From: Asterias amurensis
Lineage: Eukaryota > Echinodermata > Asteroidea > Forcipulatida > Asteriidae
DNA: 64,000 nt
Assembly: GCF_032118995.1 (NCBI RefSeq)
Contig: NC_092657.1
Span: 3,531,891-3,595,890 of the forward strand
Reading direction: 5' to 3'
Shown here: positions 1 through 10,314 of the stretch, in pieces
How the letters are laid out: each line of letters begins with the position of its first letter
Position numbering within the stretch: position 1 is the stretch's first letter
Translations under genes and position numbers: made by a program
Notes under the pieces: model-generated
The model's input: only the letters and a program-made list of their open reading frames with translations
Databases searched by the model: none
Told to the model about the DNA's origin: nothing

Positions 1-689
1 TGGGAAACTAAACAACCATACACATGTCAATGGGAAACTACACAACCATACACAAGTCAATGGGAAACTACACAACCATACACAAGTCAATGGGAATGGA
101 CACAACCATACACAAGTCAATGGGAAACTACACAACCATACACAAGTCAATGGGAAACTACACAACCATACACAAGTCAATGGGAAACTACACAACCATA
201 CACAAGTCAATGGGAAACTACACAACCATACACAAGTCAATAGGACACTTAATACAACCATACACATGTCAATGGGAAACTACACAACCATACACAAGTC
301 AATGGACACTTTACAACCATACACAAGTCAATGGGAATTGACACAACCATACACAATACAATGGGAAACTACACAACCATACACAAGTCAATGGGAAACT
401 ACACAACCATACACAAGTCAATGTGAAACTACACAACCATACACCAGTCAATGGGAAACTACACAACCATACACAAGTCAATGGGAAACTAAACAACCAT
501 ACACATGTCAATGGGAAACTACACAACCATACACAAGTCAATGGGAAGCTACACAACCATACACAAGTCAATGGGACACTTCACAACCATACACAAGTCA
601 ATGGGAATTGACACAACCATACACCAGTCAATGGGAAACTATACAACCATACACAAGTCAATGGGAATATACACAGCCATACACAATTA
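1..689. repeat. 30-bp minisatellite, about 23 units, open to the left
   Basis: The consensus unit reads TGGGAAACTACACAACCATA followed by CACAAGTCAA. It repeats head to tail with a few substitutions (for example ACTA to ATTG or GCTA) and occasional length variants near 241-345. The array runs off the left edge, so its true length is unknown. Because 30 is a multiple of 3, several frames on both strands stay open and give 10-residue periodic peptides; I treat these as by-products. The array stops at about 689, before a C/T-rich stretch. Confidence 0.95.
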
Positions 690-2229
690 TGCGTGAGATT
701 TTTCAAAGCTCAACCCCCCCCCCATTTTTTTTTCCAGTTTTAGGCCTTTCGAAATCGCCGCCCAACTTTTCTTTTCTTTATAAAAAACAAATCAGAAATT
801 TAATTATGGACAAAAAAAGTGTTCCAAAATGCATCAAAAACCTCTTCATAATAATTAAAACTAACATGAGGTACACAGAATATGTTGATGGTTAATGTGG
901 AGGTACGATTGTGTCAGATTATTTCCTTCCAAACTAACAAAAAATTGACTTAAAATGATGTCCAAAATCCTCCGCTAACTTCCTCTGCCTGTTGTGTCTT
1001 CGCTAGTGGAGCGCATTTAACGAGTTTGCTATGTGAATCGGGAAACGCTTATTGCGCTCTGCCGAATTTTAGTTGAACCTGCTGGAAGAGCAAAAGCGTG
1101 CGCAATCTGCAAATTTGTGCTCTGTTTGTACAAAGTTTGTACAAAAAAATGATGATTCTGATAAACGGCGTGCAATCTGAAGATTGTGCAAACATTGTGG
1201 ATTGCGTTTTTGTACACACGGGCGCGATTTGGCAATGCATGACGATAATTTTTATTTTTTTCCCCGGTCTGGCCCCAATGCGTGAGAAAATGGTTGCTGT
1301 GCGTGTGAGCGTGAGACAGAGCCCAAATGCGTGAGTCTCACGCCTAATGCGTGGGTCTTGGTAGGTCTGGTTTCTAGAAGTATGCATAAGGTATGTCGTC
1401 TAACCCAAAACGAGGTGGGCGCAGCCACTGCAAGTAGTGGCGGACGTGCGAAATAGCTTCATTTTTGGTTAGAATTATGACGCCATGCATAAATATTGAG
1501 AGAGGCGTATAACACCCTCACCCACATTACATTTCGAAATATTTGTGTAAAGGATTTTCGCTAGTGATTATGAATTCTTGAATGTCGGTGGTGCCAAACA
1601 ACTTTTATTACAGTTCTCTGCATTTGCTCACCTCCACAGGAAATGGGCTAGTTGTTAATCCATTTTGTTAAAAGCATGGTAAGTTTATCAGCAAAAGGCA
1701 AATATTTAGAGTGTATATGTAATATAATTATGTCAACTATAATTATGTATTGATTTCAACTATAACTAAGTTAATTTAAAAGTGGTTGTTCACCATAGTC
1801 AGTCACTTAGCTAAGTACTGGTGTTTCGCTTTAATGGATTTACACAACCAATTAAAATGTGCCACTTGAAAACTTCTCGCGATTGTTTTCTTCTAAAGTA
1901 TCAAGATTCCGTGATGTAATGTTGAAAAAAAAAATCAATAAAAATGTACAGAGCTTTTATTAAAAGCCGGAAGAAGTGGCTTAGAACTACTGCAGGTTAC
2001 TTAAAAGTACTTTGTCTTTCACCATAACGGAAACTAATGCCCATTACTTAATGAGCTTGTTTCTATGTTTTGACTCCGCACTTGGTGATAGGCGTTTAGC
2101 ATCTTTTTTATTGTATGATTTGGGTTAACTTACAATGACGAAAATAAGGATATGTTTTGTACACCTTTGAGAGGGAGGACGTGTCTGTTTGCAGCAGGGC
2201 AGCATTTGTGACATATTTTTTTTATTGAG
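690..2229. other. Gene-less stretch between minisatellite and GPCR-side array
   Basis: I see no exon with codon structure here. Around 1090-1215 there are imperfect repeats of a GCAATCTG-like word and two close TTTGTACAAA-like palindromes. At 1325-1360 the word ATGCGTGAG(T) recurs in direct and inverted form, as in a decayed inverted-repeat element. The rest is AT-rich and featureless. Confidence 0.5.
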
Positions 2230-3050
2230 AAATACGATTGGCTTGTTGGACGAGAGAAAAACCAACTCAAGACAAACATCAACTCAAATTTCTCACGTAT
2301 TCAACACACGTTTCTTATGCTGCTTAGAATAAAGTTACAGTGGCAAAAGTAAGTACGTATGTTGGATTTCTACAAGGAGGGCATCTTTGATCGTAAACAC
2401 GACACGTGGCGCTTGTAACACCAGCCGGAAAGTATTGGCTTGTGTGTTCGGCAGAAACGGCAATTCAATTTTCTCACATAATTATATTCAACTCATTTTT
2501 CCTTTGCTGCTTAGAGAAAAGTTAAAGTGACAACAAGAAGTACATTTTTTTATTTCGACAGGAACTCAGGAAGGGCACTCCTTTTTGTTATCAGGACACG
2601 CAGCGCAAGTGACCCCAACCGGAAAGTATTGGCTTGTGTGTTCGACAGAAACGGCAACTCAACTTTCGCACTTAAATTCTTCAATTTGTGTGTCTATTTC
2701 TGCAAAGGTAAAGTTACAGTGACAAAAACAAGTACTCGTTTTGTTGGATTTCGACAAGAAGGGCATCCTCATTTTGACCAGCAAAAGGCCAGGCCTGTGA
2801 CCCCAGTTGGAAAGTATTGCCGTGTGCAGTGTGTTCAACAGGAACGGCAACTCAACTTTCTCACATACTCAAGTCGTGTTACTTTTGCTGTTTTGACAAC
2901 AAATTACAGTGACAAAAATAAGTCTTCGTTTAGTCGGATTTCGACAGCGAAAGGTGGCGTTTGTGACGCCAGTCGGAAAGACTTGACTCGTTTGTTTGAC
3001 AGAAACGTCGACCAACTTTGTCCATATTTATCTACTTTTCTTCATCAGTG
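2230..3050 (+). repeat. Tandem 165-195-bp repeats ending at the GPCR start codon
   Basis: A degenerate unit recurs at least four times. Its anchor (C/T)GGAAAGTATTG occurs at about 2426, 2620 and 2809, with a weaker version at 2974, giving spacings of 194, 189 and 165 bp. Each unit also carries a GACAGAAACGGCAACTCAAC-like word, a CTCACATA stretch, an AGTTACAGTGACAAAA stretch and a GGATTTCGACAAGAAGG stretch. The last copy grades into the bases just before the GPCR ATG at 3057. The array therefore forms the proximal 5' flank or 5' UTR of that gene and may carry repeated promoter elements (inference). A long open frame across it (2527-3051) is probably an artefact of the repetition. Confidence 0.8.
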
Positions 3051-3056
3051 AACATC

Positions 3057-4184
3057 ATGGGATCGGATGCAACTCCAGAGGAGTGTAGTGTGCTTAATAC
3101 GTTCAACATCACTGAAGAGACAATGTCCAAATGGCTCTATACACACACGGATACCATCATCATAACTACGGTTCTACCGAGTATCTTGGGTCTTGGTCTA
3201 TTGAGTATCTCACTCTTTCTATTTGTCGTGTTCCGCATCTCTAAACTGAAATCTGACACAACGGTTTACCTGGTGCACCTGTCGCTTGCTGATTGTGTCT
3301 ACCTCATCGCTTATGTATCCTATTACTTAGCATTCTATGTGGCTTCTCCCGTTGCTTTGGATCTGTCGTTCAAACATTCAGTTGAATGCTGCCTTGCTGT
3401 TGTCATTGCTTATATCGGATATATGTCATCAGTTGCTCTGGTGACTATGATGTCATTTGAGAGATACCTTGCTTTGTGTCATCCGCTAAAACACCTGAAA
3501 ATTCGCGGTCGACGACGGACGAACAGAATGGTTGCACTCTGTTGGCTCGTCGGCTTTGTGGTTTCATGTTTAATAATGCCACATGCAGCCGTCCTCAAGA
3601 AACTCTGTCTACAGTGGCCTGAAGCAGCTTTAAGCTCCATGCCTACCCTGCCGTCTGTGATTACAATGTGCGATCCCTTACACCCCTCTATCCATTACTT
3701 CACTACGTTACTAGCAACGATCCCCTGGCTACTTGCACTGGTTGCTAATTTCTACATGTACATCAGGATCTACCACACGCTGAACAAACGCAAGAATTTT
3801 GTAGGTACAGGTGACGCAGGCGAAAGAGCCATACGTGTTCGAAACCAGGTTGCCAAGATGCTTGTTGTGAATGGTGTAGTATTCTTCCTGTGCCAAGCTC
3901 CATATACGGGATTCGCTATCATTCAAGTGATTTGTTTGTTCTTCAATCTTCCCAGCCCATTCGAGACAACACTTGGAGCCTCTGCACGCTGGATATTTGC
4001 ACTTCCGCCGATTGTAAATACCATTATAAATCCTTTGATATATGGTGCTATGAGCTCTCAATACAGATCTGCGTTCGTCCAAGCTTTTCGGTGCAATGTC
4101 TCACCCGATGACGGCCGTCCACGTGCTCAACAACAAATTCAAACCATAACCGACTCACCGCAAAGCGCGGGAAACAAACTTTGA
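3057..4184 (+). CDS. Rhodopsin-type (class A) G protein-coupled receptor, peptide-receptor-like
   Basis: This intronless frame encodes 375 residues with seven hydrophobic segments at about 35-59, 70-94, 110-134, 156-176, 213-240, 265-292 and 312-332. Class A marks are visible: LSLAD with D79 in TM2, FERY (E135-R136-Y137) at the end of TM3, and NPLIY (325-329) in TM7. C111 or C112 can pair with C184 or C205 in extracellular loop 2. N17-I-T is a glycosylation site in the N-terminus, and C346 after TM7 could be palmitoylated. The start at 3057 was chosen for its good context (A at -3, G at +4) and its place before TM1; a frame upstream is open but has no ATG. TM6 reads FFLCQAP, so the usual CWxP tryptophan is glutamine. 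The overall pattern suggests a neuropeptide receptor, but I cannot name the ligand. It sits in the plasma membrane by family. Confidence 0.9.
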   Translation: MGSDATPEECSVLNTFNITEETMSKWLYTHTDTIIITTVLPSILGLGLLSISLFLFVVFRISKLKSDTTVYLVHLSLADCVYLIAYVSYYLAFYVASPVALDLSFKHSVECCLAVVIAYIGYMSSVALVTMMSFERYLALCHPLKHLKIRGRRRTNRMVALCWLVGFVVSCLIMPHAAVLKKLCLQWPEAALSSMPTLPSVITMCDPLHPSIHYFTTLLATIPWLLALVANFYMYIRIYHTLNKRKNFVGTGDAGERAIRVRNQVAKMLVVNGVVFFLCQAPYTGFAIIQVICLFFNLPSPFETTLGASARWIFALPPIVNTIINPLIYGAMSSQYRSAFVQAFRCNVSPDDGRPRAQQQIQTITDSPQSAGNKL

Positions 4185-4199
4185 ACACATCTAGTGATA

Positions 4200-4335
4200 C
4201 GCCGCGGTGTCCAAGTTAGCGGCTACAGAGACGGCGACGTCTAGATTTCCGCGTCATCATGCGTTGTGTACTTAGCAAAACCTTTAGCAACAGCCGTAGC
4301 CGTAGCCGCTAATTCGGATACGGCCATAGTATTGG
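4200..4335. mobile_element. Short inverted-repeat element, GCGGCTAC ends
   Basis: AGCGGCTAC near 4216 is inverted as GTAGCCGCTA near 4297, with CTAGATTTCCGCGTCATC inside. The same internal word (CTAGATTTCTGCGTCATGCG) and similar ends occur at 39290-39710, so this is a short member of a dispersed family. It lies just after the GPCR stop, so it may be in that gene's 3' UTR. Confidence 0.5.
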
Positions 4336-4397
4336 TCCAAGAAGTCAAACACAATACTCTTGATAGACCGACAGAGGGCGCGCTCTTCGTTTCTTGA

Positions 4398-4403
4398 ATA
4401 AAT
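4398..4403 (+). terminator. Candidate polyadenylation signal for the GPCR
   Basis: AATAAA occurs about 214 bp after the GPCR stop codon, the first canonical hexamer I see downstream. Another AATAAA lies near 4550. The assignment rests on position only. Confidence 0.35.
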
Positions 4404-5195
4404 CGGCGCAGTTCACGACTTTACAGAAGCTGGAAATTGAACCAAGGTAGCGACGCCCTCTGCTGTTCTTTAATTTTGATCCATTGGGTGTGAACTACAT
4501 CATAAACTAGCCTGAACATCTGACGTCACACTTCTAGCCTTGGGACACTAATAAACAATTGAAATTAATGCAAACTTGATCGAAAGCTGACGACGCTATA
4601 TCACTTTGGACCAATCACAACACCGATATGGAAAGCCTACGCCACAGTACGGTTTATCCTGTGGCCTCTATTTAACCAATGAAAACATTCGGCTTGTTAG
4701 ACAAGTTGTCGTTTTTTCAGGGGGGGGGCAGTCTATACCATAGCAAGCTATGTGCTCCTTTTCTTGAGCAAGGCTGCAAATAAAATCGAGGTCCCCTGAA
4801 GATTAAAAAAAGAATGATTACCAAACGTACAGTTTATGGTCGCGCATCTGAAAAGTAACTTATTGTAAGCAAACTACTCCCTCAAAAAAAGCAGCATGAA
4901 AGAATGCCAAGAAATATAACCTCCAACTTTTACCAGGGTTATAGGAACAGTATCCTATTGACCCGTTGAACTTGAAATGTCAATTTCACTAAGAAATACT
5001 CCAGTGAAATTATATTGCCTCACACTGTCCAAATGAACACAGGAAATAAAAACAGCCAATCAAAGCCCACCACTGATGATGCTGGCAACATTGTCTTCAT
5101 ATAGCGTGGGTTTATATATATTAGTTGGTTTCGTTACACTGCTGTGGAAACGGTGACAGCAATGGGTGTGGCCTACTGCAATAAATTAGTTGCGA
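4404..5195. other. Spacer between GPCR and fibrinogen-domain gene
   Basis: No coding signal is visible. The stretch has a G8 run near 4722 and a TATA-like TTATATATATTAG near 5112. The latter is a possible distal core promoter for the next gene, but it is about 500 bp from the ATG and unsupported otherwise. Confidence 0.35.
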
Positions 5196-5460
5196 CCAAC
5201 CATAGAGCTAGTTCTTATATAGCGCTATGCGACCAACCCTTCTGTATTGAACACCAGTGTCAGAACAATTTTGCACCGACAGTTATGTGGGAAAATTAAA
5301 GCGACGTTGTATCTCTAATCTATATACACAAGTAGAATCCACGAACATTCATCATAGAAGTTCATCTATCCTAATTTTGTTCTGATTTTGATGTAACAAT
5401 CCTGCCAGAGTAAAAATCAACCATATCGGAAAGTTCTACTTGGCTGAATACCGAAATTAT
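5196..5460 (+). pseudogene. Decayed duplicate of the promoter and signal-peptide region of the fibrinogen-domain gene
   Basis: The segment 5381-5460 matches 5635-5728 inside the intact gene. Both contain TTCTGATTTTGATG, then CCTGCCAGAGT, then TTCTACTTGGCTGAA and CCGA. The upstream copy has no equivalent ATG frame and is interrupted by small indels and stops. Further upstream, CACCAGTGTCAG plus CGACAG near 5261 matches ACCAGTGTCAGGACATTTGC near 5511. The offset is about 250-254 bp throughout, which points to a tandem duplication of one block spanning 5' flank and start of coding sequence, with the left copy degraded. Confidence 0.7.
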
Positions 5461-5614
5461 TTGCGACCAAATATTTGGTTCTTTTGAACGGTTTGTGCCG
5501 AAGACTAACTACCAGTGTCAGGACATTTGCGACTGACGGTCAAGGGTAATAAATAAACACATCTTTTTTTTCTCTCGGAAAACATTTTAGAAATCGGATC
5601 GACAAAAAATCACC

Positions 5615-6613
5615 ATGGAAGTTATGATCTTAATCTTGGTTCTGATTTTGATGGTTGTACATACCTGCCAGAGTGTACACCCACAACGCATCATCGCAAC
5701 ATTCTACTTGGCTGAAAACCGAGCCTTAATGAATCATGTGTTTAAGCAGAAGACTGTATCTTCTCCTGTGATCTGTGGGCGAGACTGCTCTATGGATCCT
5801 CAGTGTGCATCATTCAATTATCACATCATAAGAGGTATTTGTGCATTGAATATTGCCAGCAAAGCTCACAGCCCTTCGGACTTCGTTGAGATTCAAGGAA
5901 ATGCCTACTATGGTGACAACTTAAACACTTTTTCATTTTCACTACCCACCACTACAAGTAACAACAATTGTCTGGAGTTGTATACAGCTGGTAACCGAAG
6001 CAATGGTTTATACACCATCTTTCCTACAAGTCTGACTGATGGGTTACAGGTTTACTGTGATATGGAGACAGATGGAGGAGGCTGGATCGTGTTCCAGAGG
6101 AGACACGACGGCTCTGTTGACTTTTACCGTACCTGGGCTGAATATCAATCTGGGTTTGGTGATCTACAGAATGAGTTCTGGTTAGGAAATGACATCCTGC
6201 GTGACCTTACTGGATCAGGACAATGGCAACTCAGAATAGATATGGAAGATTGGGAGTCGAACAAAAAATGGGCTTCTTACGGTGAGTTTGCTGTTACAGG
6301 TGACAACTACACTCTCCATGTTGGTGCATATGAACTTCAGAGTACAGCAGGTGATGCAATGGAATATCATAATGGATATCCATTCACAACCAATGATCAG
6401 GACAATGATAATATGCAAGACAAAAATTGTGCAGTGCTCTATAGAGGTGCCTGGTGGTTTAATAAATGCCATAGAGCAAACCTAAACGGTGACTATACAC
6501 AAAAAGGGGTAGACCTACTTGGGAAAGGAGTACAATGGTTTCCCTGGAAAGGATGGTTCTACTCTCTGAAGAAATGCAGCATGAAAATGCGGCCAATCAT
6601 ATCAACAAGTTAG
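5615..6613 (+). CDS. Secreted fibrinogen-related protein with N-terminal PAN/apple-like domain
   Basis: The 332-residue product starts with a signal peptide (about 1-20, hydrophobic M-I-L-I-L-V core). A small cysteine-bearing PAN/apple-like region follows at about 29-100 (C54, C58, C64, C76). Residues 117-328 form a full fibrinogen C-terminal (FReD) domain: C119, C148, the GGGWIVFQRR block at 154-163, a FWLGND block, the D261/D263/D265 calcium-site-like acidic cluster, and C272/C285 for the C-terminal disulfide. N127-R-S and N231-Y-T are potential N-glycosylation sites. The ATG has strong context (ACCATGG). Such proteins act as extracellular lectins in invertebrate immunity or adhesion (family knowledge); the ligand is unknown. 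The coding region is intronless, but a pyrimidine-rich stretch ending in ATTTTAG at about 5590 could be the acceptor of a 5' UTR intron. Confidence 0.93.
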   Translation: MEVMILILVLILMVVHTCQSVHPQRIIATFYLAENRALMNHVFKQKTVSSPVICGRDCSMDPQCASFNYHIIRGICALNIASKAHSPSDFVEIQGNAYYGDNLNTFSFSLPTTTSNNNCLELYTAGNRSNGLYTIFPTSLTDGLQVYCDMETDGGGWIVFQRRHDGSVDFYRTWAEYQSGFGDLQNEFWLGNDILRDLTGSGQWQLRIDMEDWESNKKWASYGEFAVTGDNYTLHVGAYELQSTAGDAMEYHNGYPFTTNDQDNDNMQDKNCAVLYRGAWWFNKCHRANLNGDYTQKGVDLLGKGVQWFPWKGWFYSLKKCSMKMRPIISTS

Positions 6614-6803
6614 ATTTGAAAAACTGTAACCATGATCAGAAGAAGAAGAAAAAATTGAATGGAATATCATATAAATACAACTATTCCTATAGATTTATGT
6701 TTGTGATTACATGACTTGACACGTCAGTATTGATAAGTTGCAATAGACGCCATCTTTACGGGCAAGTTGCACTTTGGCTTGCAGGTCCGAACGGGGCCCA
6801 ATA
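6614..6803 (+). other. 3' flank of the fibrinogen-domain gene
   Basis: The stretch is AT-rich after the stop codon and probably holds the 3' UTR. I find no canonical AATAAA in the first 190 bp; the nearest I noticed is near 8085, too far to assign. Confidence 0.3.
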
Positions 6804-7020
6804 TCATGGCTCTGCTTACTGCTGAATTCTGCGCTTACGGTCACGATTCCCCGCTAGTGCAAGCGCAAGATTTCTGCGCTAGCCTTGTAAGCGTTTCCGC
6901 GGAGTACGCACGAGCAGAAGCCCAAATTCGTCGCTAACCCGTGAAATACGCTTGCCGTTAGCACAGATTTTCATGCTTCAGTAAGCGCCGATTCTGTGCT
7001 TACGGTAAGCAGAGCCATGA
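6804..7020. mobile_element. MITE with 16-bp perfect TIRs
   Basis: TCATGGCTCTGCTTAC at 6804-6819 is exactly inverted at 7005-7020. The interior is full of GCGCTTACGGT- and AAGCG-type words in both orientations, so most of the 217 bp can fold back on itself. There is no coding capacity. Confidence 0.75.
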
Positions 7021-7199
7021 AATAGACCTTATATACATTGACGTCATCCAGCGGCCATCTTAGTGGAAAAACGGTGACGAAACAATCGAAACGCACAGAT
7101 TTGTACGCGCGGCACACAGGATTGGCCAATGAACAACCTCCTTTTGACCTCTGGTTGAGGGCGCCCTACTGAAATGACGTCATGTGCATAAGGTCTATT
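7021..7199. mobile_element. MITE with AATAGACCTTAT TIRs
   Basis: AATAGACCTTAT at 7021 is inverted as ATAAGGTCTATT ending at 7199, and TGACGTCA follows on both sides. The 179-bp element abuts the previous MITE directly, so the two may have been inserted one beside the other. It is non-coding. Confidence 0.75.
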
Positions 7200-7321
7200 G
7201 GGCCAAGTTTATTAACGAAACCACGCTGTTTACTAACGTATCGGGCACCAACTAATTTTGTGAAAATCCGCACGTGCTGCACGCCGTTCTCGCGCTGCTC
7301 CTGGACCTGAAGGGACGGAAT

Positions 7322-7761
7322 TTAAGAGTAGACCCCGACCCGAGAGGGCGCTGTTCGTGACGTCAATCGAGGCACACTTTGCCTGTAGTGCGTAGAGTAA
7401 ACACAATTGCAAAGTACATGTACGGACCAAGTCGTGAGTTTGTACGTTTCAGAAATTTTTTTTTTCCGGCATGCCGACCAGGTGTATTGCTGCTGAATGC
7501 AGAAAAACACTTTTTGAAATGTACGAACTCACGACTTGGACTTACATGTACTTTGCACGTGTGTTTACTATACGCATTGCAGGCAAAGTCTGCCTCGATT
7601 GACGTCACAAAAAGGGTAGGCGGAGTCAGCCCCCCAAACAACTTTATATATTTTTTTTAACATATAAATCGTGACAAACAATTACTAAAAAAATGTTTTA
7701 TGGTTCGTAAGCATATACTCTTATGTTTATAAGAAAAAAATCTATTTCCAGGTGACCTTAA
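7322..7761. mobile_element. 440-bp palindromic element, copy 1, between TTAA sites
   Basis: The block is nearly identical to 41231-41671. TCAATCGAGGCACACTTTGC on the left is inverted as GGCAAAGTCTGCCTCGATTG on the right, and TACATGTACGGACCAAGTCG inverts near 7530. A TTAA lies at each end (7322-7325, 7758-7761). The longer copy at 41 kb extends to a further terminal repeat on its left, so this copy is probably 5'-truncated. Confidence 0.75.
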
Positions 7762-9325
7762 GCATCCATGGTTTATCTCAGTGGAATGAAACACAACTTT
7801 GGATTTCTGCAATGTTTTATAACTTAATAGTCAATGATCAATTGCGAAACTCTCACAAAATCATTTGAAAAGCTAAAGTTTTGATAGAAGTATCTTTTGA
7901 CCGATAAAATATTAAGCTTACATAAAGGGGTGGTGACTGGATGTTATGTTGCTTTGTTTTCTTAGTAACAACCATAAGGATACTGAGATGAAAATAATGG
8001 GAAAAACACAGAATATTGTTAATCTGTAATTTAAAATGTAGATATTTTGAGGCTGTTTCATTACTTGAATTTGAAGTAATTGTGAATAAATAATTGTTTA
8101 AAGTGTCAGAAAGTGTTTAAGTTGAAGTATTACAATTACTAGATCAATTGCATTGTTTGTAAAAAAAAAAAAAAAAAAAAAAAAAGGCCTCACTTAAAGA
8201 AATTATTTGAAACGAGTGTGTTCGTCACTAACCGCGTTGGGCAATATGGCTCGATGTATTTTGTTTGTGGAATAATGGCATAAACAGTGGGCCGCTTATA
8301 AAATACATTAAAACTGACAGCAGGCACACCTTAATGTAAGGGACGAGAATTTCAGGTTGCTTGTTCTGATTCAATCACCAGAACAACGAGAGTTTTACGC
8401 AAGAAGTTATGGATTCGTTTTTATAATAATAATAAAACGGACGTTTATATTGCGCAGTTACCTATATAAATATACTCTACTGCACATTACAATGTATACA
8501 AAAAATGCTAAGAAAAAAAGGGGAAAAATACACAAACAGAGCAAGAATGAAGTAAATGGGTGAAGTAAACAAATGGGTTTTTAACTTTTTCCAATTTTTA
8601 AAATCTCTCTTTTATGTTGTATATTTATTAATGAAAAAGGGGCATTGCTGCGTGGACAGAATAGCTCTTCAGCAAAATAAAATTGTATTTTCATACCTTC
8701 AAGGTTAAACCGTCGTGATTAAGATTAATTAATTTTAAATTGGAAAACATTTAATGATCAAAACAACTATGAAAATTTCACTTTTAATTTGATGGTAAAG
8801 TTTAAAAGGGAAACATAATTTGTCTCTAAGGCAGCATATTGCAAACAAACATAATAATTTTATGAGCGATTTTTTTAACAACAAAGAATTTTGGGGCACA
8901 GTGTCAGTTATAGAAATACACGGCGTGCGAACTGACATAGATGATCTAAGTGGTTTCGTTTTGTGGAACTTGAATACATGTATACCTATAGTTCGAATTG
9001 AATAATCCCTTTTTGCTATGAAAAGTCGCGGCCATCTTGTACACAACATTATAAGCCTATTGGAGAACAGTGTGAATTGTAGAAATACATTTTCTTTATC
9101 ATCTTAATCTTAATGTATATAAATTTTATCTTAAATAGTATATAAATTTTAGCTTAAATAGTAAAACAAAAAACCCTTTTTGAATTGATGCTATTTATAT
9201 TCACTCATGCAAGGCCAATTTCAGAAAAATGAAAACTATGGAAGGTGTGATGATCCATAACATCAAATTAAGTATTAAACACTTAATGTCAGTCTTTATA
9301 TGCATCAAATTTACAGTAGAGTCCT
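7762..9325. other. AT-rich gene-less stretch with an A25 tract
   Basis: There is no convincing coding sequence. A run of 25 A (8161-8185) is followed by GGCC. At 9114-9165 a 27-bp AT-rich word (TATATAAATTTTA plus CTTAAATAGTA) is tandemly duplicated. The A tract could be a retroposon tail, but I see no recognisable body before it. Confidence 0.5.
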
Positions 9326-9526
9326 GGGCCAAATTCCATTAAGCCTGTATGTTCCAAAAACTTGCTAAGCACAAACAAAATATTGCTTTGCAGAAACTGG
9401 TTACCGGCCACAATTCCATAATATTTACATTGCTGTGACTGGTGCCCCACCCATTTTCTGCTTAGCTTAGCATACAAATTCGCTAAAGCAGTTTTGTTCT
9501 GCTTACTACCTTTGTGAAATTGGGCC
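9326..9526. mobile_element. MITE related to the GGGCCCAATTTC family
   Basis: GGGCCAAATTCCATTAAGCC at 9326 is inverted as GTGAAATTGGGCC ending at 9526, with TTGCTAAGCAC-type words next to each end. The interior (ACTGGTTACCGGCCA) matches a diverged piece near 60960. It is a subfamily distinct from the neighbour at 9587. Confidence 0.7.
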
Positions 9527-9586
9527 GCGTAACTTGATTATGTGTACTCAACAGGCAGCCGGTGCTGCATATTCCACAGGAGTTCA

Positions 9587-9827
9587 GGGCCAATTTCATG
9601 GAGCTGCTAAGCAAAAAAGATTGCTTCGCATGAAATGTTCGCCTCGATAATAACAGGCTTACCAACCAAATTTTCATTTGGTTTTCAGGATAAGCAAACA
9701 GCAGCTGAATACCAGTAACAAGCAATATGCAACAACTGGAAATTTGGTTGGTAACCCTGTTTTTATCAAGGAAGAAATTTCACGCTAAGCAAATTTGTGT
9801 GCTTAGCAGCTCTATGAAATTGGGCCC
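9587..9827. mobile_element. MITE, GGGCCCAATTTCAT family, full copy
   Basis: The ends are GGGCCAATTTCATGGAGCTG on the left and GCTCTATGAAATTGGGCCC on the right. The interior has the family's conserved order: GCTTCGCATGAAAT, AACAGGCTTACCAACC, AACAGCAGCTGAATACCAGT, AAATTTGGTTGGTAA, GTTTTTATCAAGG. Other copies lie at 31161-31394, 52967-53185 and 54428-54670. Confidence 0.85.
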
Positions 9828-10033
9828 GGTGGTTTTAGAGATTCCTAAAGACGTAGCCCGAAGCGCTTTGATACAAGTTAATACGCTTAAACTATGAAAT
9901 CTTATTACAGCTATTAACGATTCTGAAAAATCAATCGTAGAAATGATGATGAAGCAAATTGGGTCTGAAATGTTACTGTGGTGGTTAAACAGTCCATTAG
10001 CAGTACGTATCTATTGTTGTAACGTTTTACTTT

Positions 10034-10127
10034 TTAGATGATTTTGGGGGTTGAACAAAAAATTGGCTAGAGTGAAATTCGATCCCCACTCTAGTCAATT
10101 CTTTGTTTAACCCCAAAAATCATCTAA
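10034..10127. repeat. Short perfect-stem hairpin
   Basis: TTAGATGATTTTTGGGG-type sequence at 10034-10052 is inverted at 10110-10127. The arms continue through GTTGAACAAAAAATTG and ACTCTAG, leaving a very small loop. The 94 bp form an almost complete palindrome with no coding content. Confidence 0.75.
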
Positions 10128-10314
10128 TTTTTTTTGTTTACCCGGTCAGTTTCCCTTGTGGTTCATTTTGTTATACTTTTTAAACGAGTTTTGATCATTA
10201 TAGTCTTTTTATGCTTTTGTTATCACAATGCATTGATGAATATACAGCAAAATAAAGTAACATTGAAACTAAATGGATTGTGCAAGACTCGCGCGTTCTC
10301 GAAAATTTTACCAG

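Noticed and set aside
24..895. Open frames of 60-209 codons on both strands
   Set aside because: They are products of the 30-bp minisatellite period; there is no start context, domain or splice signal.
2527..3051. 174-codon frame upstream of the GPCR
   Set aside because: It lies entirely in the tandem array, shows no domain, and its 'conserved' parts are the DNA repeat itself.
3729..4082. Frames on the - strand and in another + frame over the GPCR
   Set aside because: They are shadows of the GPCR coding sequence.
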